64,000 bases of DNA from Trileptium ribeirensis (Eukaryota; Nematoda; Enoplea; Enoplida; Thoracostomopsidae). The stretch is taken from assembly GCA_030248225.1 (NCBI GenBank), contig JASANE010001501.1:44128-108127 (forward strand). The letters run 5' to 3'. The notes beneath the pieces are model-generated. The model was not told the origin of the DNA. It did no database searches and saw nothing but the letters and a program-made list of their open reading frames with translations. A program made the position numbers and the translations under genes. Every line of letters starts with the position of its first letter. The first letter of the stretch is position 1. Positions 1 to 13,500 of this stretch are shown piece by piece.

Positions 1-890
1 AAACCAACCAACTGAAAGACTACATCCTGGAAATCGCGTTCATTGACCCTAAACCCATTGAAAACAAAAATAACATTTCATGAAATATGCACACCAAATC
101 ATTGTATTCAGCATACCGAAAAAAACTCTATATAGATTATTTTTGATACCATGTACCGCCAAACTAATGAAGATCGACTATTTTTCTGGAAATCTGGATC
201 ATTGACCCTAAACCCATTGAAAATTTCTGAAAAGGCATGATACACGCACTGCGAGCTCTTAATAACCAAATCAATGGATTCAGTCTTCATATGCCGATGT
301 ATAGGTCATTCTTGATGCCCTGTGCGCAATAAATAACCAAAAAAATGAAGACTCACCACATTTTTTAGAAATCGGGTTCGTCGACCATAAATCCCTTGAA
401 ACCCCATGAAAAAGTATAACATAGACAAGTTAGAATATAGATAGCAAGGTCATCGTATCTTGATAACCTATATTATAGGCGCTCACTGTAATGTAAAACA
501 CGCAATGAAGCCTATATCGCGAGACATAGGCTGCGAAAGACTGGAACCCGTATAGCCCGATTTGGAAAAAATCCTTTAAAATCTGTTTTTTCCATTTTGA
601 CCCCGAACATGGGGTCGGAGCTGTTCAGCGAAAAAGGGCACAACCTCGTCATTTTTGTTATGAAGAAAAAAAATTGTCGAAAGCCGTCTATCCGCCGCAA
701 ATGTGTTATGAATAACAGAAACAGACAAAAAAAGAAATTTTTACTATTTTCTATTTTCAAGAAAAAGAAATTTTCACTAAGTGGAAATTCCGCTCGCTTC
801 GTTTCAACGAGATTTAACTCATCGTCAGTCCCTCCTTTTCACATACTACGTAATTTATTCACACTTATATACACTCGCTACATGTAAAGA
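1..890. repeat. Dispersed repeat R1, copy 1 (in SART1 intron 12)
   Basis: The first 400 bases contain about three diverged units of roughly 170 bp, each with the phrase GACCCTAAACCCATTGAAA or a variant (near 46, 206 and 388). A unique-looking part follows (about 500-760) that recurs at 22050-22260 and 58640-58870, including 'CGAGACATAGGCTGCGAAAG' and 'GGGGTCGGAGCTGTTC'. No coding capacity is seen and no terminal inverted repeat was found, so the class is unknown. Confidence 0.6.
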
Positions 891-1047
891 AGAAAATAAA
901 ATCCACGGCAAGTAATAGGCTAACTCTGAATCTGTCTATGCGACGTATCTATTTTTGCTTAAGCCAGCAGGCACCCCAATATATTATGATAATAATTCAA
1001 CATTGCTATTTTTCTTCGAAGTTGATAATAACGCAGTAGCCAAGGTA

Positions 1048-1246
1048 AGGTCACGTACAAAAGTAAGTGTACAAAAAACGAACACAAAGGCATTCGTTTA
1101 TAAAGACACGTTTACGATGTTCGTTTGTGTTTACGTTCGTTTCTAAACGAACGTTCTAAAACAAGCTATCTAAAATAAGCTCGTTTGCTTTTAAATTCAT
1201 GCGCGTTTCGTGTTCGTTTTTACGCACTTATTTTAGTATGTGACTG
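1048..1246. mobile_element. MITE, CAGTC-type ends, core of AACGAACG motifs
   Basis: The left end (TA then AGGTCACGTACAAAAGTAAG) is an imperfect inverted match to the right end, whose reverse complement reads CAGTCACATACTAAAATAAG and is followed by TA. The 199-bp element has a core made of repeated ACGTTCGT/ACGAACG motifs in both orientations. TA flanks and CAGT ends suggest a Tc1/mariner-type non-autonomous element. It sits in SART1 intron 12. Confidence 0.6.
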
Positions 1247-1315
1247 TACAATCTCACTTGGAATCGAATAACTAAACCAATAAAATATGGTATGCAAACT
1301 TTGTTCAAAACTTAC

Positions 1316-1577
1316 CAGCTGCACCCATATCCATCTGGGCTTCCTCGTCCAGGATTGCGGCTTCATCATCGTCATCGTCGTCGTTCCCACACTCATCAGC
1401 CTCGAAATCCGCTTCCACCCAGCCGCTCTTTCGTTTCTTCGTTGACATTCCATCTATCCCGTCAGCTGCACCAATCGTATCGTCGTCGCCGCTCATCGAA
1501 ACCTTTTCGTCATTGCTGTCGTGATCGCTATCCGACATTTCTGCATCCTCTTTCATTTGAGTTTTTTCTTCGTTTAT
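1316..1577 (-). CDS. SART1: SART1 exon 12 (last in window)
   Basis: 262 bp; acceptor ATATTTAAG at 1578 and donor GTAAGT just below 1316. It enters in phase 0 and leaves in phase 1. It encodes an acidic segment (KEDAEMSDSDHDSNDE, then runs of Asp) ending in ILDEEAQMDMGAA, which matches the family's ILDEEP..RGLAAAL region; the gene therefore continues beyond the window. The run of six Asp codons (near 1365) is a simple-sequence expansion. Confidence 0.9.
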
Positions 1578-4500
1578 CTTAAATATGAAATACAATGAAC
1601 ACATATACATTATCAGTGTGTTCCAACAACCAGATGTGAGGTCACTACAGCCAGAAGAGCGGTAATAAAATAAATCTATTATACCAGATTCAGTGTGAAA
1701 AAGAAGTTAGCGGTTACATACGTTATAAAAGTAGAAATTTTAAAATTTTGCGAAATCCTGCAAGATCCCCGTTAATAAAATTGAAGCTGTTATACCGACC
1801 TTTGTGAAGAAAAGAAATTACAGTATTTTTTCATTATTACAAAAGATAAATTGAGACAAATTAGCATATACCTCATAAACAAAGTCCTACCAATGGTCCA
1901 AATGTCGACAAAGGCTTTAGAGAAATTAAATTCCAAAAGGTACTGTTTCTAAAGATAAATGACACAGTACAGCATACAATATTGATAATCAAGTCACCAA
2001 GATAATATTATTAATATCACGTCGTATAGTTTGTCCCTGTTTTTAATGCTATTTGGCATGCTAATATCATATGGCATGAATATTAGCTCATGTTTCACCA
2101 CAAAATTTAGAGTTTCGGGGTAGCTTGGTCATCATTGTTAACTGAACAGAAACTTACCATTTCAGAGTCCAGCCTATTACCGGACAGACCAAACGTCGGT
2201 ATATCGCCGAGGCCGCGACAATATTCTGATATGGAGTTGAGCACAATTTCATTGCTACCTTGCGACGTACTTTGATGAGGAGAGATTTCGCTATCAGAGG
2301 CGGCATCTTCTTCTTTGACCTCGATTTTATGACCAGCCTGAAAAGCACAACTTTATTGTTATGATGGAATCGCAGCAGTGAAAATTAATTCGTTTTGTGA
2401 AAGCGACAGTGCAAAATAAAATGGCCATAATGATATAACTACCGCCGCTGAAACTCAGTCTAAATTGTTTATTGCCAGAAACATATTAGAAAAAATTTCA
2501 AATCATCTAAATTCAAGACGTAGGGACAGAGTAAGGACATTATCTGCCATTGCATAATACCGGTACTGCACTATCTGCATTAATTAAAATAAATACACTA
2601 ACTGCTGCTCACAGTGACAATCAGAATTAAGTGCTAAAAATCGAAAGAAGTTTTGTTCGATTTCGATCATTTTCGTTTAAAAATCGACCGTTGGCTTTTA
2701 ATTTAATGAAGTTCGACAGCGTTCCCCGTATAATGACGTGTTGCTGATCCATGGCTGCTTATGAGTGCGGAATTCCTAATATCTGGTCTGTCCAAAGTGG
2801 GCCGCCTGGTTCCGAAATGAAGGGTACGCCGGATTTGGCCTGGTGGCGTGAAGTGCCCCACCCGGCTTGATCCGAGAGTCAAAATTCAACATTTTTTAGC
2901 AAAAAACGCTACAGTTGTCACTAAATAGCCCGCTACAGTTGTCACTAAATAGCCTCAGAAACAGGCAAATACGCAGTTATTTAGGTTAAAACCAACTTTT
3001 CGGCCAATCTCTTGCTGAAATTTTTAACTTCGGAAAAAATTGTCAATTTTTTAGGCATCTGGGGGTGTTTTTAGGAGAAGCCAAAAATTTTGAAAGGGAG
3101 AGCGAAAATTGTGCCAGGGAGCCCCAACCGGGGGACTCATTTTTGGCAGGGGGCATCGAAAATGTCAGACTTCCAACCTCCACTTTGGAGAAGACAGAAT
3201 ATATGCATACAATATATAAAATATTTGCCCCACCATAGACCTCCCCCCGGACACGGGTTCAGACTATTATCAGAAGCCCGCCGGAGTCAAGAAGGCGCAA
3301 AATGTAACCAAACAGTATTTGACTGAACACAGTTATTTGTCGTTCGTTTCAATGAATTAAAAAAAATTACCGTTTACATTATTATAATAGAAAGTAATTT
3401 CGTTTTAGCAAAAGAATTATACAACACCGTTAATTAATTATTTTACAGGTCCCATACATTAAAATCTAAAATAACCCATTCATAAAAGAACTAGGACCGG
3501 TCACAGCATCGTACCTACCTTGTTCACCAAACCAATGACTGCCTTCTCGGGCTCCATACGTTGCTGCTGCGCTTTGAGGCGTCGAGCACGCTCCAACGCA
3601 AACGACAATTCTTTTTGAGCCTCATCCTCCTCTACCGGAACTGAAAACAATTGCTCGTCGTCGCTGTTTGGACCTATATCGTCATCATCTGTGGAATAGT
3701 AAAAATAATAGTTTTCTTACCAGTAACTACTGTTTGATCCTAGAGAACCAAAGCCAATAAAACAATAGTATTCGGTTTATATTAACCCTTTCGTCTATAA
3801 AATTATACAAATCTCATAACGCACATTGCGGAGAGAGCTGCCTGCCAGGTTTGTCTTACGACGGACGTTTTCACGTGCGGTATTATTCGCTCGCTTTGAG
3901 ACGTTATCTAAGAAACCCAACAAGAGCCCTTAAATAGCGCAGTGGCTAGATTTCGAGTCTAAACGTTGCTGGTTCAATCCGCTATTGCGGAAACAGATTG
4001 TTTGAAATTATACGAAATAGACTTTAGTTTAAGAAGGAAAGTGATAAAGCCACGCTGGACTAAGTAACACATACTAATACACAACATCGCACAGTACAAA
4101 TGACCGTTTCTGTCTGTTAAGTTGTGCCTTTTATGTCATCACAGATGCTGCAGCTTGATAACGTGTCACGCCAGCAATTCATCTCATTTTACAAACGAAG
4201 AGTTCTTCTAGTTTTATTAAAAAATAATTCATCATTTCTAATGTATCATGTCAGCAGTACATTGGATTAAAATTTCTGTCGAAGCAGCCCGTTAAAGTTA
4301 CAGTTAGGTTATTGAATATATTCCCAACCCCAATACTCTTAAAATATATTTTCGCACAAGTTAGAAAAAATTCCGTACACAGGAATTGAAAAAAGGGACC
4401 CCTGAAATTTGCAATTTTGTTCAATGTTTATAGGTTTGTTATAAACTGAAAAATGCTTTTTCAGTCATGACAATGCCCTTCGTAATTTCACTCACTGAAA

Positions 4501-7500
4501 TTTCTGAAGACAAACAAAACGATGAACCCTTTACGGCTTATTCTTCAAAGTATTCGCTCAAGTCATTTCTTACTTCACTCACAGGAGAGTAACACAGGTA
4601 GGTAATACAACATCGCTTTCAGTTTTTTGCATTGTAAATCGTACGCAGCGTTACAGAAGTAACAGTTAGTTGCTGTTAAAATACAGAAAACGTTTCGACT
4701 TCACTGATATTTTAAATTCAACGAACATTACCTCAACGGGAGCATTCCTGCTCAGATGGTTATTGCTTCACAAAACGCGAGCTACTATATTTGACCTAAG
4801 CTCTCCAAATTGGGGTGTGGGGGACCCTGGCATTTTTCAGTTCCTCCTGGTTCAGAACAGGTGCCCCCCGGTTCATGCTCCTCACAAAATTTTGGGCTCC
4901 CCCGGTTCACCGCCTTTTCGAAAATTTTTTGCTTCCAATTGGTCCAAAGTACATAAAATTTGATCAAAATATATACTAAAATTCAGTTCTGAAGCCATAA
5001 ATTTCGCTAATTTTGTCAAAATTTGCTTCAAAATAGCTTTTTTTTCTCCATCAAAACCATTTTGGCAGAGTTTCTGACACGATTTTTAACCGTTTTCCTC
5101 TTGGAAAAATGCCTCCTGGCAAAATCGGGCGCCCCCCGGTTCGGAACCAGGAGGGCCCCCTGGCAAAATTTTCATCGAATGGAGAGCCCAGTTTGACTCA
5201 ACACCATTAACTGCAACTTGCGCAATAATAATGATATTTTTATTATCAACGTCATAAATAGCAACCAGCTTACCGTTATCCAATTCCATTGGTTCTTCCT
5301 TAATTTCCTCGGTTCCATTTTCATGTAGAGTCGCTTCGTTGGTAGTAGTTGAAGACACTGATGCTGGAGGTTCCGTCTCGTCATCTTTTCGCTGTCTTCG
5401 ATTTCGCGAACCCAAGTCTGTGCTAGTCGACGCTAGTTCGTCCTCATTGCTTTTCAAAAGATCGTCGGCTTTGAGCATGCCTAAAATTTCGGAAAAAATA
5501 TAATTTTTGTATTTATTCCATTACTAACCCTACAAGCACATCGACTATTGAAAAATGACATTTGCTAAAAGTAAACTCAGCCGGTTACCATATTTTCAAA
5601 AACTACACTTTAATGTTATAAGACAAAGTTTACCATTCAAATAACGGTTCTTCATTTTCTGCTTTGGTTTTTTGATTACAATTTGCCGCTTCCATTTGAT
5701 TGTGAGACATAATATCAATAAATAGTAAGACAGCGATAGACTCACCTCGTTTTCGTAATTTCTTCGCTTTCTTTTTCGGCTTTTTAAATTTTGTCGCTTC
5801 CATTTCTTCACGAGTATAATATTCGCTCGCAAGCGCTCGAGGAACATCGGACTCCAATGATATCTTCTGTGCCTAAAAGTATCAGATGACTAGATAACAA
5901 ACAATAGAGGAAAATATAATCGCAACGTCTGCTAAAACAAACGCAGCATGACATCATCATTTGTAGTAATTTGGGGTTTCAGAATAGATGGGACGACCGC
6001 TCTTTGCTCGGATGCTAACCTTATCGGCGACGGCTCTGTAAACCACGACCCTTGATCTGATTAAACTCCGATCGTCCGACAACCAAGATTTTTTGGTCGA
6101 CAACGAAAAATGCTGTGTTGCAGCGAAAGTTTTTATTTTCAGCTTGTTCAACTGCGACCACTGTTTGAATTCCAGGACCCTTCCCCGAATTTTCGAGTCC
6201 TTTTTTGGAATTCGAATTAATATAAATTAAACACTAAGGTTTTAATTGACAAGCAAATGGACGGACGATGGCGCTTTCGAGTAGAAACAAAGCAAACAAA
6301 AATAAATGACTTCTATACAGAGACCACAGAAAATCTGCAGCTCCCACAGGTTGTGCCCCAGAGGTAGATTTAGCTTCCCCACAGTTTGGCCCCGACGATC
6401 CCACAGCCATTCTGTGGTGGTGACATCAAAAAATCATTGTACTAACAAGAAACGCTTATTGCGGAGGTTAAAACTACTGTCTTTATTTCGATTACTCAAT
6501 TCCAGACCAAAATTGGGCTTGGGCAGCCTAAATACACAATTTCAGTTCGCAATTAATAAACATGAAACAAAACCGATGTGCATGCTGTAAAAGCATGGGA
6601 ACCGTTTTAAAATGAAGTTTTAAACCCGCCAATATGACCTGGGTGCATGGCTATCCCTCAGCTTTACTGGGACACATTCTCCGCAGCTATTTAAAGTGCT
6701 ATCGGGTACTATTTTGTACTCTAAAGAGACCATAATAACAGTATTAGTGTTACGCGCCTAAACAGCTAAAACTTTATTAAATCCAGTTACAATAGTAGTT
6801 TTAAGATGTATACGTATTCAAGAAAGTTTTCTAAGCTTTGAATTAATGTCGCTGATCAAAAACACAAAATGCATTATACAAAATATAAGTAAATGCGAAA
6901 ACAAAGTCACGGCTATACGGTGTGGAAAAGCATCAGTACTTTTCTCAGCTGCCAACGATGACAGGACATGAAAATAGAACACGGTAGAAAATGCTTTTAT
7001 AACCATATTTTAGTTGTATTTACACTCGTTGGATACTAGTACATAGTAATTATAACCAATCGACGAAGTACTGTCTATTAATCAAACATAGTTCATAAGC
7101 ATCAATTATCAAAACTTAATTTTTTTTGGCTGCCCGGATACAGTGTGTAAAGACTTTTGGCCCGGTGCCAAAAGCTTTAGATAATCCCGCAGCGTGAAAG
7201 ACGGAATAAGCATGGAAACCAACTAAGCCACTAGTAGAGTAATCCACATTGCCGTAAGCATCAAATAATATTAAAATTGAAATTAACTTTTGCTCTCGCT
7301 AAATAACTCAGCTGTTATGTCATCTTCCACCACGACGCCCCGTACAAAAATTAAATAACCCACCAGAGTCTATGGTTACAAACACACGGACATCACCGCC
7401 CTATTGACAAAAAATCAACCCTCACACACCCATTGACCTAAATTTAATTTCTGAAGAAAAAACAACTTTTGTACTTCTAAAAGACACTATATTACTAGTA

Positions 7501-10500
7501 GCTTATCTTATCGCCAAGGTGGTGAATACTGACAGTTGAATATGCAATTTAGAAATGTAGCTATATTGTGCATCAAACAACAAAACCAACTTTGAATTAT
7601 TGAATCGAGTTTCGAGTCTAACTAAAAGGCACAAACAGAGATTTCCAGCTTTCAAATGAACTAAATCGCGTATCAATCCGCCCGGCCAAACTGGAATTAT
7701 GCGTGTTACCCTAAAAGCTCCAATAACGGACATTGTCTAATTTCAGAACTGAAAAGGCTAGTAAGAATTCTTCACTTCGCTCGTTTCACGCACGCACTCA
7801 GAATTCAATCAACTAATATGCGACTGATGTATGAGTAGTCTATTCACAGCACCAAGATTTTACTTGGGGGGACTGGAAATATCTGGGGAAATTTTCGACA
7901 CGCTTTCAGTCATAGACATAATTAACTGCAAGTGCACACGGCACGCACGCAAACGCACACGATAGCAAATGCCTTTACACCCACGTAAAAGCGGTTAAAT
8001 GCGTACGCTCGCAAACGCGTTTAAACGTATACGAACCCATACGCATTTAAACGATAATGCACCGAGATGTGTTTAAACACAGCCACGCAACTCGCGCAGC
8101 GCACGTTCGCAAAAAAGTTTAAACTCATTTGCGTGCTTTCGCGAACGTTTTTGCGCAGCTAATTTTCCTCGTGACTGTACCTGAAAGGACCGTACACCTC
8201 TTACAATGTTTTTTTTCAAATTTATTGTTTACGCATTGAAAATGTGTACTTCCGCAGGCTAGTGTTCATTTTACTTATGATTTTGCCATAAATAGTCTAA
8301 ATATAACCAGCAATATTAAATTTTGTTATGTTATAGCTGTGTCTTGTTAGGACAATCATTTTTGGTGTGACCTAAAAATACATAGGCGGTGCTGGAGGAT
8401 TGACCTGGAGGAAGCCAAAATTTACCTGCGGGCATGAACTGAGGGAGCCGCTGATATCCTGGGCAACTCTCCCCCATTTGTAGACAAACCAATATGACAC
8501 AATAATTTACACAACACTGATATCGATATCGAGCGAATGACTTCGGCCGAGTAGCTGACTTGACATTTCGAAAGTTTTAAAACTAGTAACTTGTCTTTTA
8601 TAGACAAGGTTTGTGAATTTGTAGTGTTGAATACGCAATTTAGCGAGACGTACACAGACAGCTACATTAAGCATCAAATTACAAAATATCACACATGTTG
8701 GCAGACTAACTGAGGGTATATACCCGCTTACGGCGCATTAGCGACTCACTATGGCAAGTATCTAGAGGATAAATTGCTCCACGACAAGAGACCAAAAATA
8801 CTCATGTATCTTTCTAATGTTTACGGATATATTGCCAATTTGGTGTATTTTGTGCTTCACGGGCCCATTGAAAAACCTGTGTTTACCAACACATATGTAT
8901 CTTGAGCAAGCTCCGGAGAAATAGCTGTTTGCCTGCATTTTATGTTCCATGGGTCCATTATGAAACCCGATTTGATTGAACCCTGCAGCATAAATTAAGA
9001 AACTAGCATCATACCATGTGCTGCTGCTGTACAAAATAAGGCCAAAAACACCCATTCATAATCTCGAACGGTTGCGCAGATATTGCGGTTAGCGTTAGCT
9101 TTTGGGCTCCATGGGTTGATTTTAACACCCCCACCCGACGCAAATCCTACAAGCTGAAAGTACTGCGCAATAAGGCTTATTTGCCTTACAAAATAAGCCC
9201 AGTTTTACTCATATATCAACATCGGTTGTCGAGGTTCAATAAAAGTGATTCCTCGGGATCTACGCGACCCGACAAGCCGCTTCGGCCAGCTTGTCCGGGC
9301 AAGATGCTGGAATTGGGCTTTCCGCCTAAAGGACACAAACAGAGATTTCAGGCTTTCAAATGAACTATCGCGCGAATCAATCCGAAGAACCAACGTTGAG
9401 TTATATCATCCTATGGACGGACACTGTCAAATTTAACATCTCTCCGGCTAGAAAGAATTATGTTTTGCAAAGAATTTCTGTCGAGCGACTTTGCAGCGAG
9501 TCGCATGCATGTGACACTTTTGTTGGTAAGTAAATATTAAACAAGAGCAAAATAAACTATTCCTACTTCTAAATCAGCCTTAATTTGTTGTTTGATTGTT
9601 TCCATCGCTGTATCTGCGTTGCCACTTTCGTCCAGCTTAAACGACTTTTTCTTGGGACCATCAATTGTCTCATCGTACTTTTCCAGTAAAACCTGAAAAC
9701 GAAATGTTAACAAATTAATAATATTACGTTTGGTCAATATCACGAGCCTTGCCTTGGAAAAACGAGACACCAAATATAAATGAAATCATACTGCATGTTT
9801 TCAAATTTGGTCACTTCAAATTCCCACTGTCGGCTAGACTATATATACTCTAAATAGTGTTGTATGACGTGTTATGAAGTTTCTCAGTTTACCTAAAGAC
9901 TGATGCCCCACAGGAAATGAGTATTAGAGCAGCAAAACACCCGTGTCATCCAACACGGGCTTATACTAAATTGTAGGGAAGTTCATACTCTTTCCTTAAA
10001 CAGTCTTGGTGAAACTAACCTGTCTCAGGACAGTCTAAACAAAGGACAGTTCCCTATTGTCGGGTGAACAATCCATCGCTTGTTGAATTCTGCTTCACAA
10101 TGATAGGAAGAGGTGACATCGAAGGATAGAAAGCAACGTTGCTATGAACGCTTGGCTGCCACAAGGCTGTTATCTCTGTGGTAACTTTTTATCTACTTAT
10201 AAGCTTAGTTTGTTTTAACAACATTTTTTCAATCGAGTCCCGTCTTATGAAAGCAATTATTTGAAAATTATGATTTTAATTACAATTTTGGGCTAATGGG
10301 TTTGCGCTACCGACAATAGAGCGATGACTGATCAGCACTGACCACTTCTACACCTCTAAAGCTTGACCCCTTAATTTTTTTATTTTGAACCCGATAAGGT
10401 ATCGTTAACGGTAGTACGGTGTAATTTTAGTGAATTTCTGCATTTATTACTTATCTAAATATATGTCGTGTGAGAGTAGTGGTAATATGAATTTACTGAC

Positions 10501-13500
10501 AAAAGTGCAGTCCAATGAACCGTTGTCACCTAAAAGGTAATAACATGTAAAACCGTGAGTATGTAACAATATTATATAGTCGCGGCCAGAAATAGAAGTA
10601 CAATCAAAAACGATCGAAATCGATAGAAATCGCAATCGATCGAAAATTCGTTTAATCGCAATCGATCAAAATCGAAATCGATTGAATCTAGTTTAATCGA
10701 AAAAATCGAAATTTTAAAATTTAGAATTTAATTTAAAATTTAATTGAGCGAATATCGAAAACTATCGAAATTTCGTTTAATCGAAATCGATGGGAATTTC
10801 GTTTAATCGAAATCGATCGAAATTTCGATCGATTATTTTGCATTTATTTCTGGCCATGACTGTAAAGAAATATAATAGTGGTTAGTCGCACAGGGAGGGA
10901 AAACGAAGTGAATGCAGCTAATCTGCTCTTAGTGACTATTGCAAGGTTTCAGCTGTCTGAGCCTCCTTTAAATTCCCATAATAACGATAAATATACTATA
11001 AACGCAACGAAACGACCCTCTTGCTATAATATTAAAACTGTTAAATCCGTTGTTTCTTTCGCCTAGACGAAAATATTTACCATTTATAAAGAATTTAAAG
11101 AAAAAATTATAGCAGACGAGTTATTTTTTACGTTGCCGGCTTCTGGCGCTGGAACTATTTGATGTATACCATGCTAATTTATTGGCTTTATAGTATTCAA
11201 AAACGCCGAAAACCTATAGAACCATTATAACACTCTACTTACATCTATCTTAACCTACTTACAAAATACCAAGTATTTTGAGTGCCAAAATTTTGCACAT
11301 TTTGGCTCTGCACAATCCCGCATGACCGATAAGTATACGTTTAAAAAATGAAACAAACCTGCTTAACCTGTTAAATGGGCTAATATTCCCATCCCTTACC
11401 CATAACAACCCAGCAGGGAATAACCGAAACCGTCCATTTAAACCGGAACTGGAACCGTCCATTTAAACCGGAACCGGAACCAGGTCTTCGAAATCTATAT
11501 ATAGTAAAACAGATGAAGGAAGAAATGCAGATACAGTTGATTTAAAATGTGTTAAAAATAACTTTTACATTAAACTTAATGTATTGCGATGGCATTGTTG
11601 CCTTTCTGAAACTCTAAAGAGACTGAGGAAGCTAATAATGTATATTTATTGATTAATATGTCGGTTTTTGGACACCCAGAGCAAAAATGCCTTCCACTAT
11701 ACACTCCTGCGCATATTGCGTTAAAATGAAAGTGCTTATAACGCATGGAGCGTAGAATAATCACTTTCGCTATGTTTGCAGTCGCCACACTTTACTACGC
11801 ATACGTTTTTACATGTTATTCTGTAGGAAACTTGACATTATTGGTTTATATGGTTCTAAGATAAAATAAATAGAAGTTTATACTATAATTTTCTGATCAG
11901 ACACTTATTAGGCTAGCTTTCGCCAACCAGTGTCCGTCAGTTAGATGATAATGATGATAATTTTCTAATCACAATGCTATAAATGATACCAACTGTTATA
12001 TTGCTCGCACAGTTTCAATGAATACAGTTTATTGGCAAGGACGTAGTTTCCAACTGCGCTGCAGATAATGTTACTTTACTTCAATGTAGACTGATTTACA
12101 AAGTTTGCAAGCGCTCTGGCTTGTGCTTGACGCAATTTATGTTAGCCAAGCTTACAGATAAATACTTCCACGTAGCCCATACTCTGTTACCGAGATGGAC
12201 CGGTTTAAATCTAACATACCCCGCAGACTTCTGAATGTGTAAAATAGCTGCTACAAGCATCGACCTGGCGTTGTTAACAAACACCTGCAGGTTAACGTAA
12301 AAATTCCTGCTGAAATCATGTGTCCTACTTGCGTCTCACACAATAAAATTTAATCTTTTCTTTTGTTTGGTTGTATTGGAATTTGAGCATTGTGTATATA
12401 TTACGTAATGTTTGCACCACAGATGAAGCAAAAATGTGGAAAATTTCTCACGAAATTTTTTAAACCGGAATCCCGGTTCCGGTATGGTTTTTGCCCTTTG
12501 CCGTAACCGCAACAGGAACCGGAATTCCGGGTACTTCCTGTAACCTAGAGATTCATTTTTCAATGTTTGGAAAATTTCGCTTTGAGTATTTTCTTAAACT
12601 TTGTGTCTCAGCGCCAAAAGACGAGGAATATTTCATAGCAGAGCGGTAGCACTTGATAAGTCTCCATTTCTTCCGCCCAACGCCTCTAGCAAGAGTTATA
12701 ACCCAAAATGTTCGGGAACACGTAATGGCCAAAACCGTATGTCTACAATTAGTATCTGTAGTGTGAGGATTTAAATAGGGAATCATTGAAGCGAAACAAA
12801 CAAACACATTACGTAGTTTTTCAGGTCAAACAAAAAATTCCATAATATTCGTCAGTCTAATAAAAACTCATGCGTCTAAGAGACGGAGAAAAATGTTGAC
12901 GCAAATCAAACAAACACATTACACAGTATATCACGTCAAATAAAAAATCCCCTAATATTCGTCAATCTGACAAAAACTCATGCGTCTAAGAGACGGAGAA
13001 AAATGTTGACGCAAATCAAACAAACACATTACACAGTATATCACGTCAAATAAAAATTCCCCTAATATTCGTCAATCTGACAAAAACTCATGCGTCTAAG
13101 AGACGGAGAAAAATGTTGACGCAAATCAAACAAACACATTACACAGTATATCACGTCAAATAAAAATTCCCCTAATATTCGTCAATCTGACAAAAACTCA
13201 TGCGTCTAAGAGACGGAGAAAAATGTTGACACAAATCAAACAAACACATTACACAGTATATCACGTCAAATAAAAAATCGCTTAATATTCGTCAATCTGA
13301 CAAAAACTCATACGTCTAAGAGGCGGAGAAAAATGTATTTTTCGAACAATAATAAATTGTGTGTCAGTCGAAGAAACTCCTCTTGCACCGTTTCAATAAT
13401 TTCATATATTATCAATACCTAAATATATATAGATATATAAATATATATAAATATTTAGTGGTGGTTATGGTATTATTTAATGTTTTAGCCGAATCCCACA

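Noticed and set aside
3935..3992. A functional tRNA gene.
   Set aside because: The A- and B-box matches are good but the T stem has mismatches and no acceptor stem can be paired.
12787..13336. CRISPR-like array.
   Set aside because: The units are contiguous 110-bp tandem copies with no unique spacers, in a eukaryotic intron.
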